From: Ensifer sp. MPMI2T
GTDB lineage: Bacteria; Pseudomonadota; Alphaproteobacteria; Rhizobiales; Rhizobiaceae
DNA: 64,000 nt
Direction of reading: 5' to 3'
Assembly: GCF_004827385.1 (NCBI RefSeq)
Contig: NZ_SRXN01000005.1
Location: 62,001 to 126,000 of the forward strand
Shown here: piece after piece, positions 18,609 through 26,286 of the stretch
Position numbering within the stretch: position 1 is the stretch's first letter
Layout of the letters: every line of letters begins with the position of its first letter
Made by a program: the position numbers and the translations under genes
The notes under the pieces: generated by a model
What the model was told of the DNA's origin: nothing
Databases searched by the model: none
What the model saw: only the letters and a program-made list of their open reading frames with translations

Positions 18609-18968
18609 TTAGCCATCAATTCTTTCGACATAGACCCGGATGCGGCCGCCGCAGGAAAGGCCGACGCGCCATGCAGTCTCGTCGGCGACACCGAATTCGA
18701 GGATCTTGGGGTTTCCGGAGTCAATGATCTCCATTGCCTCGGCGATGACGGCGCCTTCGACGCATCCGCCGGAGACGGACCCCTGGAAGTTTCCTTCCTC
18801 ATCGATCACCAGGTGACTGCCGATCGGTCGCGGTGCCGAGCCCCAGGTCTCGATGACCGTCGCAAGCGCCACTTTGCGTCTGTCGCTGCACCAGGTTTCG
18901 GCGACCTCCAGCGGGTCGAGGATGTTGGGCTCTTTCGACATGTTGGTTACCAGTTGTTCGTGTCTCAC
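18609..18968 (-). CDS. XdhC/CoxI family protein, small N-terminal-domain subunit
   Basis: A 119-residue protein matching the XdhC_CoxI N-terminal domain: ATVIETWGSAPRPIGSHLVIDEEGNFQGSVSGGCVEGAVIAEA and a CGG motif near the end (GLSCGGRI). In many species this domain is fused to the Rossmann part; here it is split from it. A GTG at 18968 overlaps the CoxE stop by 4 bp. An internal ATG at 18941 is the alternative start, and the domain would be complete from either. Confidence 0.9.
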   Translation of the reverse strand: MRHEQLVTNMSKEPNILDPLEVAETWCSDRRKVALATVIETWGSAPRPIGSHLVIDEEGNFQGSVSGGCVEGAVIAEAMEIIDSGNPKILEFGVADETAWRVGLSCGGRIRVYVERIDG

Positions 18969-20221
18969 GCCGCTCGCGTGTACTGGAAGCGCCGCGGATC
19001 GGCGTCTTGCGTACCCTGACCGGACAGCGATTTCACCAGCTCGGCCACGGACTCAAGATTGTGCACTGCCCGGAATTCGTCAACATGCGGCAGCATGGCC
19101 CTGACGCCCCGGGCGCGCGCCTCAAATCCGTCGAAGCGCAGCAGCGGGTTGAGCCAGATCAGGCGCCGGCAGGAGCGATGCAGGCGATCGATCTCGACTT
19201 CGAGTTCTGCCGTGTCATCGCGTTCAAGACCGTCGGTGATCAGGAGGACAATGGCACCCTGCCCGAGCACGCGGCGCGACCAGCGCCGATTGAACTCGCG
19301 AAGCGTTTGCCCGATGCGGGTGCCGCCAGACCAATCCTTGACCGCCGCCACGCATTCGTCGAGCGCTTCGTCGGGATCGCGGTTACGCATTTGGCGCGTG
19401 ACATTCGTCAGCCGCGTCCCGAAGAGAAACGTGTGAACACGTTGTCGCTGTTCCGTCAGCGCATGCAGGAAATGCAGGAAAATCCGCGTGTACTGGCTCA
19501 TCGATCCGGAAATATCGGCAAGCACGACGAGCGGCGGATTAACAAGCCGCGGTTCGCGAAAGCGCGGCAGAATCAATTCGCCGCCAAAGCGCATAGCATC
19601 GCGCATGGTCGCACGTGGATCGATCCGTGCCGGCCGATGGGCGGCGCGAAAGCGTCGGGTCCGCACACGATCCAGCGGCAACATCAGCGATGACAAGGCC
19701 CTCCTCGCCTCGGCGATCTCCGCCGCGGTCATCTGCGCGAAATCCGCCTTGCGGAAAAGCTCGCGACCCGAGACCGTGTAGCGGGCGTCGACCTCGATTT
19801 CCGGTTCGTCGCGCGGCGAACGGGAATCGTCCCTTCCTGCGAGGAGTGCCTCGCGGAGGCGCTCCTGGCCGGCGCGCCTGGTCCGATCTTCATCCTGCCG
19901 CTCCGGCGCAGTCGGTGACAGAAGCGCGATCATCTTCTGGACGAGGTCGCGCGAGCGCCAGAACAGGTTGAACGCTTCATCGAATAGGACCTGATCCTCA
20001 TGGCGCTTGACGAAGGTGCATTGAAGGGCGGCATAAAATTCGCTGCGGGAGCCGATCCCGATCAAAGTGACGGCATCGATGGCGTCGGCAATGGCCGCCG
20101 GACCAATTCTCATGCCCGCCCTTCGAAGCGCGCGGGCAAAGAAGACAATGTTGTCGGCAAGTTTGCCGTCGCTAGGCGCGATTGGAGAAACTGCCGTGCG
20201 ATCAACCAGTTCTTCCACCAT
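18965..20221 (-). CDS. CoxE-like VWA-domain protein
   Basis: A 418-residue protein of the CoxE family with a C-terminal von Willebrand A domain. The metal-adhesion (MIDAS) sequence is LADISGSMSQYTR near residue 235, with VLLITDGLERDD later. The N-terminal part (FFARALRRAGMRIGP) is typical of VWA proteins that pair with MoxR ATPases. In the CO-dehydrogenase system CoxD and CoxE assemble the copper-molybdenum site. Five base pairs separate it from the MoxR gene upstream, so the pair is very likely translated together. Confidence 0.92.
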   Translation of the reverse strand: MVEELVDRTAVSPIAPSDGKLADNIVFFARALRRAGMRIGPAAIADAIDAVTLIGIGSRSEFYAALQCTFVKRHEDQVLFDEAFNLFWRSRDLVQKMIALLSPTAPERQDEDRTRRAGQERLREALLAGRDDSRSPRDEPEIEVDARYTVSGRELFRKADFAQMTAAEIAEARRALSSLMLPLDRVRTRRFRAAHRPARIDPRATMRDAMRFGGELILPRFREPRLVNPPLVVLADISGSMSQYTRIFLHFLHALTEQRQRVHTFLFGTRLTNVTRQMRNRDPDEALDECVAAVKDWSGGTRIGQTLREFNRRWSRRVLGQGAIVLLITDGLERDDTAELEVEIDRLHRSCRRLIWLNPLLRFDGFEARARGVRAMLPHVDEFRAVHNLESVAELVKSLSGQGTQDADPRRFQYTRAA

Positions 20222-20226
20222 GACGA

Positions 20227-21156
20227 TCAGCCCTGCGCCAGGAGCTCGGCCTTGACCTCGGCAAGCAGCTTGCGACCCTCCGCACCCTCGATCCGGGCGA
20301 TATCGTCCTGGTATTTGAGCAATGTGCCGAGCGTGTCGGCGATCGTTTCCGGGTCGAGCGCCAGCCGGTCAAGTTCGGTGAGCGCCGTCGCCCAGTCGAT
20401 CGTTTCCGCCACGCCGGGGTTCTTGAAAAGGTCGACCGCCCGCAGTCTTTGGACATAGGCGACGATTTCCCGCGATAGGTTGACGTTGCAGCCGGGCACC
20501 TTGCGCCGGATGATCTCCAGTTCCTGCGCCGCCTTCGGATAGTCGACCCAGTGGTAAAGGCAGCGGCGCTTCAAGGCGTCGTGAATTTCGCGGGTGCGGT
20601 TGGTCGTGATGATGACGATTGGCGGCTCGTCCGCCCTGATCGTCCCGAGCTCGGGGATGGTGACTTGAAAATCGGAAAGCACTTCCAGAAGGAAAGCCTC
20701 GAAAGCTTCGTCGGTGCGGTCGAGCTCGTCGATCAAGAATACTGGAGCCCGACCCGTGCTGGCGGATATCGCCTGAAGCACCGGGCGGCGGATGAGAAAA
20801 CGTTCGGAGAAGATGTCGCCTTCGATCCTTTGGCGGTCGACCATGCCGGCCGCCTCCGACAAGCGAATCTCCAGCATCTGCGCCGGGTAGTTCCATTCAT
20901 AAACGGCCGAGGAGACGTCGAGCCCTTCGTAGCATTGCAGCCGGATCAGGGGGCGATCGAGCGAACGCGCAAGCACCTTGGCGATCTCGGTCTTGCCGAC
21001 GCCCGCTTCGCCTTCCAGAAACAGCGGGCGCTTCATTTTCAGCGCCAGGAAAAGCACCGTCGCAAGCTGAGTTCCGGCAAGGTAGTCCTGTGCCTCCAGC
21101 ATCTCCATCGTCTCGTCGATGGTTTGCGGTAGCTTTCCCGTCTCGTGCTTCGCCAT
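20227..21156 (-). CDS. MoxR-family AAA ATPase (CoxD-like)
   Basis: A 309-residue AAA+ ATPase with Walker A LEGEAGVGKTEIA, Walker B FLIDELDRTD, and the MoxR-type sensor region IITTNRTREIHDALKRRCLYHWVDYP. MoxR ATPases act as chaperones that insert metals or cofactors, working with VWA partners such as the CoxE gene just downstream. The gene is second in the operon, 24 bp after the flavin reductase. CoxD-like naming is from context; many MoxR ATPases serve other targets. Confidence 0.92.
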   Translation of the reverse strand: MAKHETGKLPQTIDETMEMLEAQDYLAGTQLATVLFLALKMKRPLFLEGEAGVGKTEIAKVLARSLDRPLIRLQCYEGLDVSSAVYEWNYPAQMLEIRLSEAAGMVDRQRIEGDIFSERFLIRRPVLQAISASTGRAPVFLIDELDRTDEAFEAFLLEVLSDFQVTIPELGTIRADEPPIVIITTNRTREIHDALKRRCLYHWVDYPKAAQELEIIRRKVPGCNVNLSREIVAYVQRLRAVDLFKNPGVAETIDWATALTELDRLALDPETIADTLGTLLKYQDDIARIEGAEGRKLLAEVKAELLAQG

Positions 21157-21180
21157 GTTTCCTCCGTGGCCGAAGAAAAC

Positions 21181-21708
21181 TTATAGCGTGTGATATCCCC
21201 GGTCCACATAAATGAGCGGCGGGTGCTTTTCCCCGAGGTGTAGGTCGACGACTTCGCCGAAAAGGATGAGATGGGTCGCCATGATCTTGACCTCGATGAG
21301 GCGGCAGTCGAAGGCGACAACGGCGTCGGTGAGGATGGGCGCGCCGGTGGCAAGCTGCGTCCATTGGCCGAGCGCGAAACGCCGGTCCATGTCGAGCTGA
21401 TCGCGACCGGAGAAGGCATGGGCGAGCGCCTTGTGCGGCTCGCCAAGCACGTTGAGCGCAAAAGCACCGGAGCGGGCGAAGATATCGTTGCGCGGATTTG
21501 CAGCATTGAGGCAGGCGAGGATCGTCGGAGGATCATCAGACACGGAGCAGGACGCCGTAATCGTGACGCCGCGCCGCGCGCGCCCATCGGCCGTGGTGAT
21601 GAGCTGCACATGAGCAGACATGCGGCTCATCGCGTCGCGGTAACTTATCGGGTCCAGTCGGGTCTTCTCCAACACATCTCTCTCCGGATCGATGTCTTGC
21701 ACATACAT
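21181..21708 (-). CDS. Flavin reductase-like FMN-binding protein
   Basis: A 175-residue protein of the flavin reductase / HpaC-like FMN-binding fold: MSRMSAHVQLITTADGRARRGVTITASCSVSDDPPTILACLN, with FALNVLGEPHKALAHAFSGR. Such proteins supply reduced flavin to monooxygenases or act as NAD(P)H:FMN oxidoreductases. It is the first gene of the molybdenum-hydroxylase accessory operon. A role in supplying electrons during cofactor maturation is possible but not shown by the sequence. Confidence 0.88.
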   Translation of the reverse strand: MYVQDIDPERDVLEKTRLDPISYRDAMSRMSAHVQLITTADGRARRGVTITASCSVSDDPPTILACLNAANPRNDIFARSGAFALNVLGEPHKALAHAFSGRDQLDMDRRFALGQWTQLATGAPILTDAVVAFDCRLIEVKIMATHLILFGEVVDLHLGEKHPPLIYVDRGYHTL

Positions 21709-21867
21709 AGACTCTCACGGAAAATATGAAACCCGGCCGCGCGAGATTCTTGCGAAGCAGCGGCATAGTCATGGCGTGATCGGAATGACGAGCTCGTGCC
21801 GTGCGATCTTTTCCTTTGACGGAGAGATACACATCCTTAAAACATGGCGTCGTTGCGGGAAAAATAC

Positions 21868-22956
21868 ATGCTTAGATTGATTGTTAAGAGCATCGTCGTC
21901 GCCGGATTGATAACGGCCTCCCCTGCCCTTGCTGCGGGCCTGAAAGTTGCCGTCGTGGCTCCCACGGAAGGGCCTTTCGCCACGCTTGGAAAGCAGATGG
22001 TGGACGGCGCCGCTTTTCAGGCGAACGAGCGTGGAAGTCAGATTATTCCGATCGCCGAAAGCTGCGATCCCGCTGGCGGCGAGGCGCTGACGAAGGCGCT
22101 GCTGGCGAGCGGCGCGGAGGCAGCGATCGGTTTTCTCTGCACGGAGAGCCTCGAAGCTGTCCTGCCCGCCCTGGCCGACGCCCGCATTCCCGCCATCACG
22201 CTTAGCGTCCGCTCCGATATTCTGATGGAGGACGCGCTCAAGAAGAATTGGCCGTTTTTCCGGCTGGCGCCGAGTGGCAAGGCCGAAGCCGCAGCGATCA
22301 CCGACGTCATCGTCGCGAACTGGAAGGGCAAACCGCTCGCGCTCATCGACGACGGCACGATCCATAGCCGAGAGCTTGTCGAAAGCGTTCGAAACGCGCT
22401 TGCCGAGATCGGCGTGACGCCCGTGTTCACTGATACTTACCGCCCGGCACAGGAGCAGCAGGTTGGCCTCGTCCGTCGACTTGCGAAGAGCGGCGCCACC
22501 CACATCTTTACCGGAGGCGATCGCTACGACACCGCCGTGATCGCGCGTGATGCGAAGGCTGAAAAGGTCCCGATAACCCTGCTCGGCGGCGACGTACTGA
22601 ATGCGGCGGACCTTGAGGTGCCGCTCGAAGACGGAGTGCTCTCCATGACGGTTCCGGAGGCATCTCGTTCGAGCGAAGCCGGAGCCGTCGCCAAGGCGAT
22701 GCGCGCAAGCGGAATCGAACCCGAAGGCTATGTCCTGCCGGCCTTCGCCGCTATATCGCTGCTCGAACAGGCAAAGGACCAGGCGACCAAGGACGGAAGC
22801 GCGCTTCCCGAAGCCCTGCTGAAAGTGCCTTATGCAACGGTCCTGGGGCCGATAAAATTCAACGACAGTCACGAGAGGACCGACACGCCCTACCGGCTGA
22901 TGAAATGGCAGGACGGTCGCTTCGTCGCTACCACGGGCGCAGGCGGTGTGGATTGA
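21868..22956 (+). CDS. Branched-chain-amino-acid-type ABC substrate-binding protein
   Basis: A 362-residue periplasmic binding protein of the LivK/Leu-Ile-Val receptor type. A signal peptide (MLRLIVKSIVVAGLITASPALA) precedes the fold, which begins LKVAVVAPTEGPFATLGKQMVDGA. I chose ATG 21868 because it gives a normal signal peptide; an ATG at 21844 would add eight residues. No permease or ATPase gene is nearby, so it is an orphan binding protein. Its stop overlaps the start of the P1 peptidase by one base (TGATG), pointing to coupled translation. Confidence 0.88.
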   Translation: MLRLIVKSIVVAGLITASPALAAGLKVAVVAPTEGPFATLGKQMVDGAAFQANERGSQIIPIAESCDPAGGEALTKALLASGAEAAIGFLCTESLEAVLPALADARIPAITLSVRSDILMEDALKKNWPFFRLAPSGKAEAAAITDVIVANWKGKPLALIDDGTIHSRELVESVRNALAEIGVTPVFTDTYRPAQEQQVGLVRRLAKSGATHIFTGGDRYDTAVIARDAKAEKVPITLLGGDVLNAADLEVPLEDGVLSMTVPEASRSSEAGAVAKAMRASGIEPEGYVLPAFAAISLLEQAKDQATKDGSALPEALLKVPYATVLGPIKFNDSHERTDTPYRLMKWQDGRFVATTGAGGVD

Positions 22957-23954
22957 TGCGCAAGGGACCGAACAATCTGATTACCGATGTCGCAGGCCTT
23001 TTGGTCGGCAACGCCGAAGACCATCGGCTGAAGTCCGGTGTCTCGGTCGTGCTTTGCGAGCAGCCTGCAACGGCCGCGGTTCAGGTTCTCGGCGGTGCGC
23101 CGGGTACGCGGGAGACGGATCTGCTTGCGCCGGAAAATACCGTCCAGACGGTGGACGCCGTCGTGCTTTCCGGCGGTTCGGCGTTCGGTCTGGACGCCGC
23201 CTCCGGGGTACAGGCCGCGCTTCAGGAGATGGGACGCGGCTTCGCGGTCGGACCTCACCGCATTCCGATCGTTCCGGCGGCAATTCTCTTCGATCTCGTC
23301 AATGGTGGCGACAAGAATTGGGGACGCTTTTCGCCCTATCGCGATCTCGGTTACGATGCCGTGCGGGCAGCCGGTGCCACATTTCTGACCGGGACCACCG
23401 GTGCCGGTACGGGCGCGCTGACCGCTACCTTCAAAGGCGGCCTCGGCTCGGCATCGACGGTGCTCGCCAATGGCATCACGGTCGGCGCGCTCGTCGCCGT
23501 CAATGCGCTCGGCTCGGCGACGATCGGCAGCACGCGCCATTTCTGGGCCGCGTCCTTCGAGCTTGACGGTGAGTTCGGTGGTCTCGGCTATCCAGCCCCG
23601 ATGCCGCAGGACGCGGCGCTGCCGCGCCTCAAGTTCCGCGAGGGGCAATCGGCCGCTGCGAATACCACGATCGCCGTCATCGCCACCGATGCAGTGCTCA
23701 GCAAGGCCGAGGCGAAGCGGCTGGCCATCGCCGCCCATGACGGCTTTTCTCGCGCGCTCTGGCCGTCGCACACGCCGCTCGACGGCGATCTTGTATTCGC
23801 GCTGGCGACCGGAGCGAGCGGCAAGGCCCCCCTGCTTGAAGATTTCATCGATCTTGGCGCTGCTGCCGCCTCGACGATGGCGCGCGCGATCGCACGCGGC
23901 GTTCACGATGCGGTTGCAGCCGACAACGATATGAAGCCGTCCTGGTCTCAATAG
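22956..23954 (+). CDS. P1-family (S58, DmpA-like) aminopeptidase
   Basis: A 332-residue protein of the peptidase S58 family. These enzymes cleave themselves to expose an N-terminal serine nucleophile; the likely site is before Ser in VNALGSATIGSTRHF. Other conserved stretches are LITDVAGLLVGNAED, VVLSGGSAFGLDAASG and NGITVGALVAVN. Some members release N-terminal D- or beta-amino acids. The ATG at 22956 is used because it overlaps the stop of the preceding binding-protein gene. The coupling suggests that the two proteins act on the same small peptides or amino-acid derivatives, which is inference. Confidence 0.9.
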   Translation: MRKGPNNLITDVAGLLVGNAEDHRLKSGVSVVLCEQPATAAVQVLGGAPGTRETDLLAPENTVQTVDAVVLSGGSAFGLDAASGVQAALQEMGRGFAVGPHRIPIVPAAILFDLVNGGDKNWGRFSPYRDLGYDAVRAAGATFLTGTTGAGTGALTATFKGGLGSASTVLANGITVGALVAVNALGSATIGSTRHFWAASFELDGEFGGLGYPAPMPQDAALPRLKFREGQSAAANTTIAVIATDAVLSKAEAKRLAIAAHDGFSRALWPSHTPLDGDLVFALATGASGKAPLLEDFIDLGAAAASTMARAIARGVHDAVAADNDMKPSWSQ

Positions 23955-23955
23955 A

Positions 23956-23999
23956 GCGGGATGAGGAAAAGTGTGCGCCGTTTTCCGCCCGCATCCCGC
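23956..23999. repeat. Imperfect palindrome, first unit of repeat mosaic
   Basis: GCGGGATG and CATCCCGC flank a second inner pair GGAAAA/TTTTCC. This is one of the palindromic repeat types common between Rhizobiales genes, and it begins two bases after the peptidase stop codon. It could stabilise or end the upstream transcript. Confidence 0.6.
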
Positions 24000-24028
24000 G
24001 TCTCAACTTATTGGGATCGATCACGTTT

Positions 24029-24059
24029 ATGACTTTAGGTCGATTCGACCTAAAGTCAT
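24029..24059. repeat. Perfect 15+1+15 palindrome
   Basis: The 31 bases form a perfect inverted repeat with arms ATGACTTTAGGTCGA and TCGACCTAAAGTCAT around one central T. It contains CTTTAG/CTAAAG ends like the palindromes at 40284 and 46019. It is the second unit of the mosaic between the peptidase and rpe. Confidence 0.8.
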
Positions 24060-24065
24060 CGCGAT

Positions 24066-24118
24066 CTAGAGCATCCCCCTTTCAGGTGGCATCACCGAAA
24101 GCGGATAAGATGCTCTAG
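24066..24118. repeat. CTAGAGCAT...ATGCTCTAG palindromic repeat
   Basis: Outer arms CTAGAGCATC and GATGCTCTAG with an inner partial pairing of CCGAAAGCGG-type sequence. This is a familiar Rhizobiales intergenic repeat class. Third unit of the mosaic. Confidence 0.7.
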
Positions 24119-24120
24119 GA

Positions 24121-24173
24121 TCAAAGTGCTAGAGCGTCCTTTGTGCCTTCATTTGAACGCACGGCGCTCTAGG
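24121..24173 (+). repeat. RIME1-like repeat, copy A
   Basis: TCAAAGTGCTAGAGCGTCCT... ending GCACGGCGCTCTAG matches the half-element seen at 27641, 34158, 37880 (reversed) and 55929 (reversed). These correspond to the Rhizobium-specific intergenic mosaic elements known from S. meliloti. Fourth unit of the mosaic upstream of rpe. Confidence 0.75.
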
Positions 24174-24249
24174 CGGAGCCGCAGGCTTGCCTCAGATGTT
24201 GTTTGCGCGTCGGCGGAATGCTATGGCGCGGGAAACATCGGAGCCTGTC

Positions 24250-24927
24250 ATGACCCATCCCATTCGCATTGCCCCGTCGATCCTGGCGTCCAACTTCTCC
24301 AAGCTCGGCCAGGAGGTTCGCGATGTCGTCGAAGCCGGCGCCGACTGGATCCATCTCGATGTCATGGATGGCCATTTCGTGCCGAACATCACCTTCGGCC
24401 CCGACGTCATCATGTCGCTGCGTCCTCATACGAGCGCAACCTTCGACTGCCATCTGATGATTTCGCCCGCCGATCCCTATCTCGAAGCCTTTGCCAAGGC
24501 CGGCTGCGACATCCTGACGGTGCACGCCGAGGCCGGCCCGCATTTGCACCGGTCGCTGCAGACGGTGAAGTCGCTTGGCAAGAAGGCCGGCGTCTCGCTC
24601 AATCCCGCAACTCCGGAAGGCACTATCGAATACGTGCTGGACACGGTCGATCTGATCCTGGTGATGACGGTCAATCCAGGCTTCGGTGGACAGAAATTCA
24701 TCCACGCCACGGAAGAGAAGATCCGGCGGATCAAAGCCATGATCGGCGACCGGCCGATCGAGATCGAGGTCGATGGCGGTATCACTCCGGAGACGGCCGC
24801 GCTGCCGGTGAAGGCCGGTGCCAACGTGCTGGTCGCGGGCTCGGCCGTTTTCAAGGGCGATTCCGTCGAGGCCTATCGCGCTGCCATCGAGGCGATCCGC
24901 AAATCCGCGGAGAAGGCGCGCGGATGA
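24250..24927 (+). CDS. rpe: Ribulose-phosphate 3-epimerase
   Basis: A 225-residue TIM-barrel enzyme that interconverts ribulose-5-phosphate and xylulose-5-phosphate in the pentose phosphate and Calvin pathways. Diagnostic motifs are [43 protein letters not shown] (read as [11 protein letters not shown]) and EVDGGI. ATG 24250 is chosen because GGAG lies seven bases upstream and the family starts at this point. Its stop overlaps the start of the DUF2259 gene (ATGA), so rpe heads an operon running to purB. Confidence 0.96.
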   Translation: MTHPIRIAPSILASNFSKLGQEVRDVVEAGADWIHLDVMDGHFVPNITFGPDVIMSLRPHTSATFDCHLMISPADPYLEAFAKAGCDILTVHAEAGPHLHRSLQTVKSLGKKAGVSLNPATPEGTIEYVLDTVDLILVMTVNPGFGGQKFIHATEEKIRRIKAMIGDRPIEIEVDGGITPETAALPVKAGANVLVAGSAVFKGDSVEAYRAAIEAIRKSAEKARG

Positions 24928-25667
24928 GCATGCGGGCGGTCGTCACCACAATGCTCCTGGCAGCGGCGACGATTGCGGCCGCTGAGGTGCGTGCTGGAGA
25001 CTTTGCGGCCTTGCAGCCGATCGGATTTTCGTCTGATGGCAGCGTCTTCGCGTTCGAGGAATATGGCGTCCAGGACGGTTCCGGCTTTCCCTATTCGACG
25101 ATTTATGTCGTCGATACGCGCAAAGACACCTTCCTGCCCGGCGCACCTGTCCGCGCTGTCATCGAGAAAGATGGTGGTGCTTTGCACGAAGCGCGCCGTG
25201 AGGCACACCGCCGTGCCGCACCGCTGATCGATGCTTATCGCTTGGCGGACACGCCTGGGATATTGGCCGCATACAATCCCGTGACTGAAAGAAACAGCGC
25301 AGACCACACGCTGAGCTATGATGCCTTTCCGGCCAATGAGCCCTTCCGCAAGAGCTACGCGCTGAAGCTCGAGGAGAAGAGCTTCGAGCCGCGGGGCGTC
25401 TGCAGTGGCTTCTTGAAGGAGATTAAAGGCTTCCGGCTGGTGATGACGGAGAGGGCCGGGAAACCTGCAACGGGCGTGTTGCAGGAGGACACGCGCATCC
25501 CGGAAAGCCGTCGCTGCCCAACGGGTTATCGCATTGGTGGCGTCGTAACCCGCATCAATGATGACGGCTCCGAAGTCCATGTGGTCATGATCCTGGTCAA
25601 ATCGCTCGGTTTCGAGGGCTCGACCGATGGCCGCTGGATTGCGCTACCGGTCCGGTTTCCCAAATGA
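24924..25667 (+). CDS. DUF2259-type secreted protein
   Basis: A 247-residue protein with a signal peptide ([24 protein letters not shown]). The mature part resembles the DUF2259 family of predicted secreted proteins ([38 protein letters not shown]). Its function is not known. It overlaps rpe upstream and the membrane-protein gene downstream by 4 bp each, so translation of the three is likely coupled. Confidence 0.8.
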   Translation: MSMRAVVTTMLLAAATIAAAEVRAGDFAALQPIGFSSDGSVFAFEEYGVQDGSGFPYSTIYVVDTRKDTFLPGAPVRAVIEKDGGALHEARREAHRRAAPLIDAYRLADTPGILAAYNPVTERNSADHTLSYDAFPANEPFRKSYALKLEEKSFEPRGVCSGFLKEIKGFRLVMTERAGKPATGVLQEDTRIPESRRCPTGYRIGGVVTRINDDGSEVHVVMILVKSLGFEGSTDGRWIALPVRFPK

Positions 25668-26224
25668 CGAGTGACGCGCAGGCCGCTGAATCGCCAGCGC
25701 TCCTTTCGGATATCGCACCGTCGAAACGGTCGCGGTTCGTGCACTCCCTCCCCAAGCCGCAAGAGGTGCTGATCGGTGCCCCAAGCTGGGCCTTGGCAAT
25801 GGCCATATCTGCCTGGCTTGCGCTTTGGCTGCGCGGAAACGAGGCGGACTTCCACCTCGGGGACATCTTGCTGCTCTACGCGCTTGGCGGCCTGCTGGCG
25901 TGGCCGCCTTCGCTGTTTGCGGCGCGGTTTGCGGCACATGAACGAGCGGTCGAGACCCGGTTCTCCGCCTTTCTCCTGTGTCTCATCGCAGGCACGATCG
26001 GTATGACGGCATGTCTCTTCGCTTTTGACTACCGGATATTCTATGCGCAGTGGCATACGGCGACGGGCACGCGCACGTGGCTCTTCCAGTTCCTGTTCAC
26101 GTCGCTCGCCGCGCTCTACCAGTTTCTGGTACTGGGCGTTCGGCTCTACCTGCCGCTCGGAATTGCCGTCGTTGTCGCCGCCAGCCTTTGGCTTGCGCGA
26201 TCGGACATGCGCCAACGGCGTTGA
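25664..26224 (+). CDS. Small multi-pass membrane protein of unknown function
   Basis: A 186-residue protein with about four hydrophobic segments (near residues 40-57, 67-85, 100-122 and 140-178). I recognise no family. The ATG overlaps the DUF2259 stop (ATGA). With the secreted DUF2259 protein it may form an envelope pair; there is no stronger clue. Confidence 0.7.
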   Translation: MTSDAQAAESPALLSDIAPSKRSRFVHSLPKPQEVLIGAPSWALAMAISAWLALWLRGNEADFHLGDILLLYALGGLLAWPPSLFAARFAAHERAVETRFSAFLLCLIAGTIGMTACLFAFDYRIFYAQWHTATGTRTWLFQFLFTSLAALYQFLVLGVRLYLPLGIAVVVAASLWLARSDMRQRR

Positions 26225-26286
26225 GCTTGATCGCCATCTTTGATAGAGGCACAGCCATCCTTCACTGACGACGAAAGCTTAAGCCC

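Noticed and set aside
24029-24173. Repeated palindromes considered as a CRISPR array
   Set aside because: The units differ in sequence and there are no regular repeats with spacers, nor cas genes; they are RIME-type intergenic elements.
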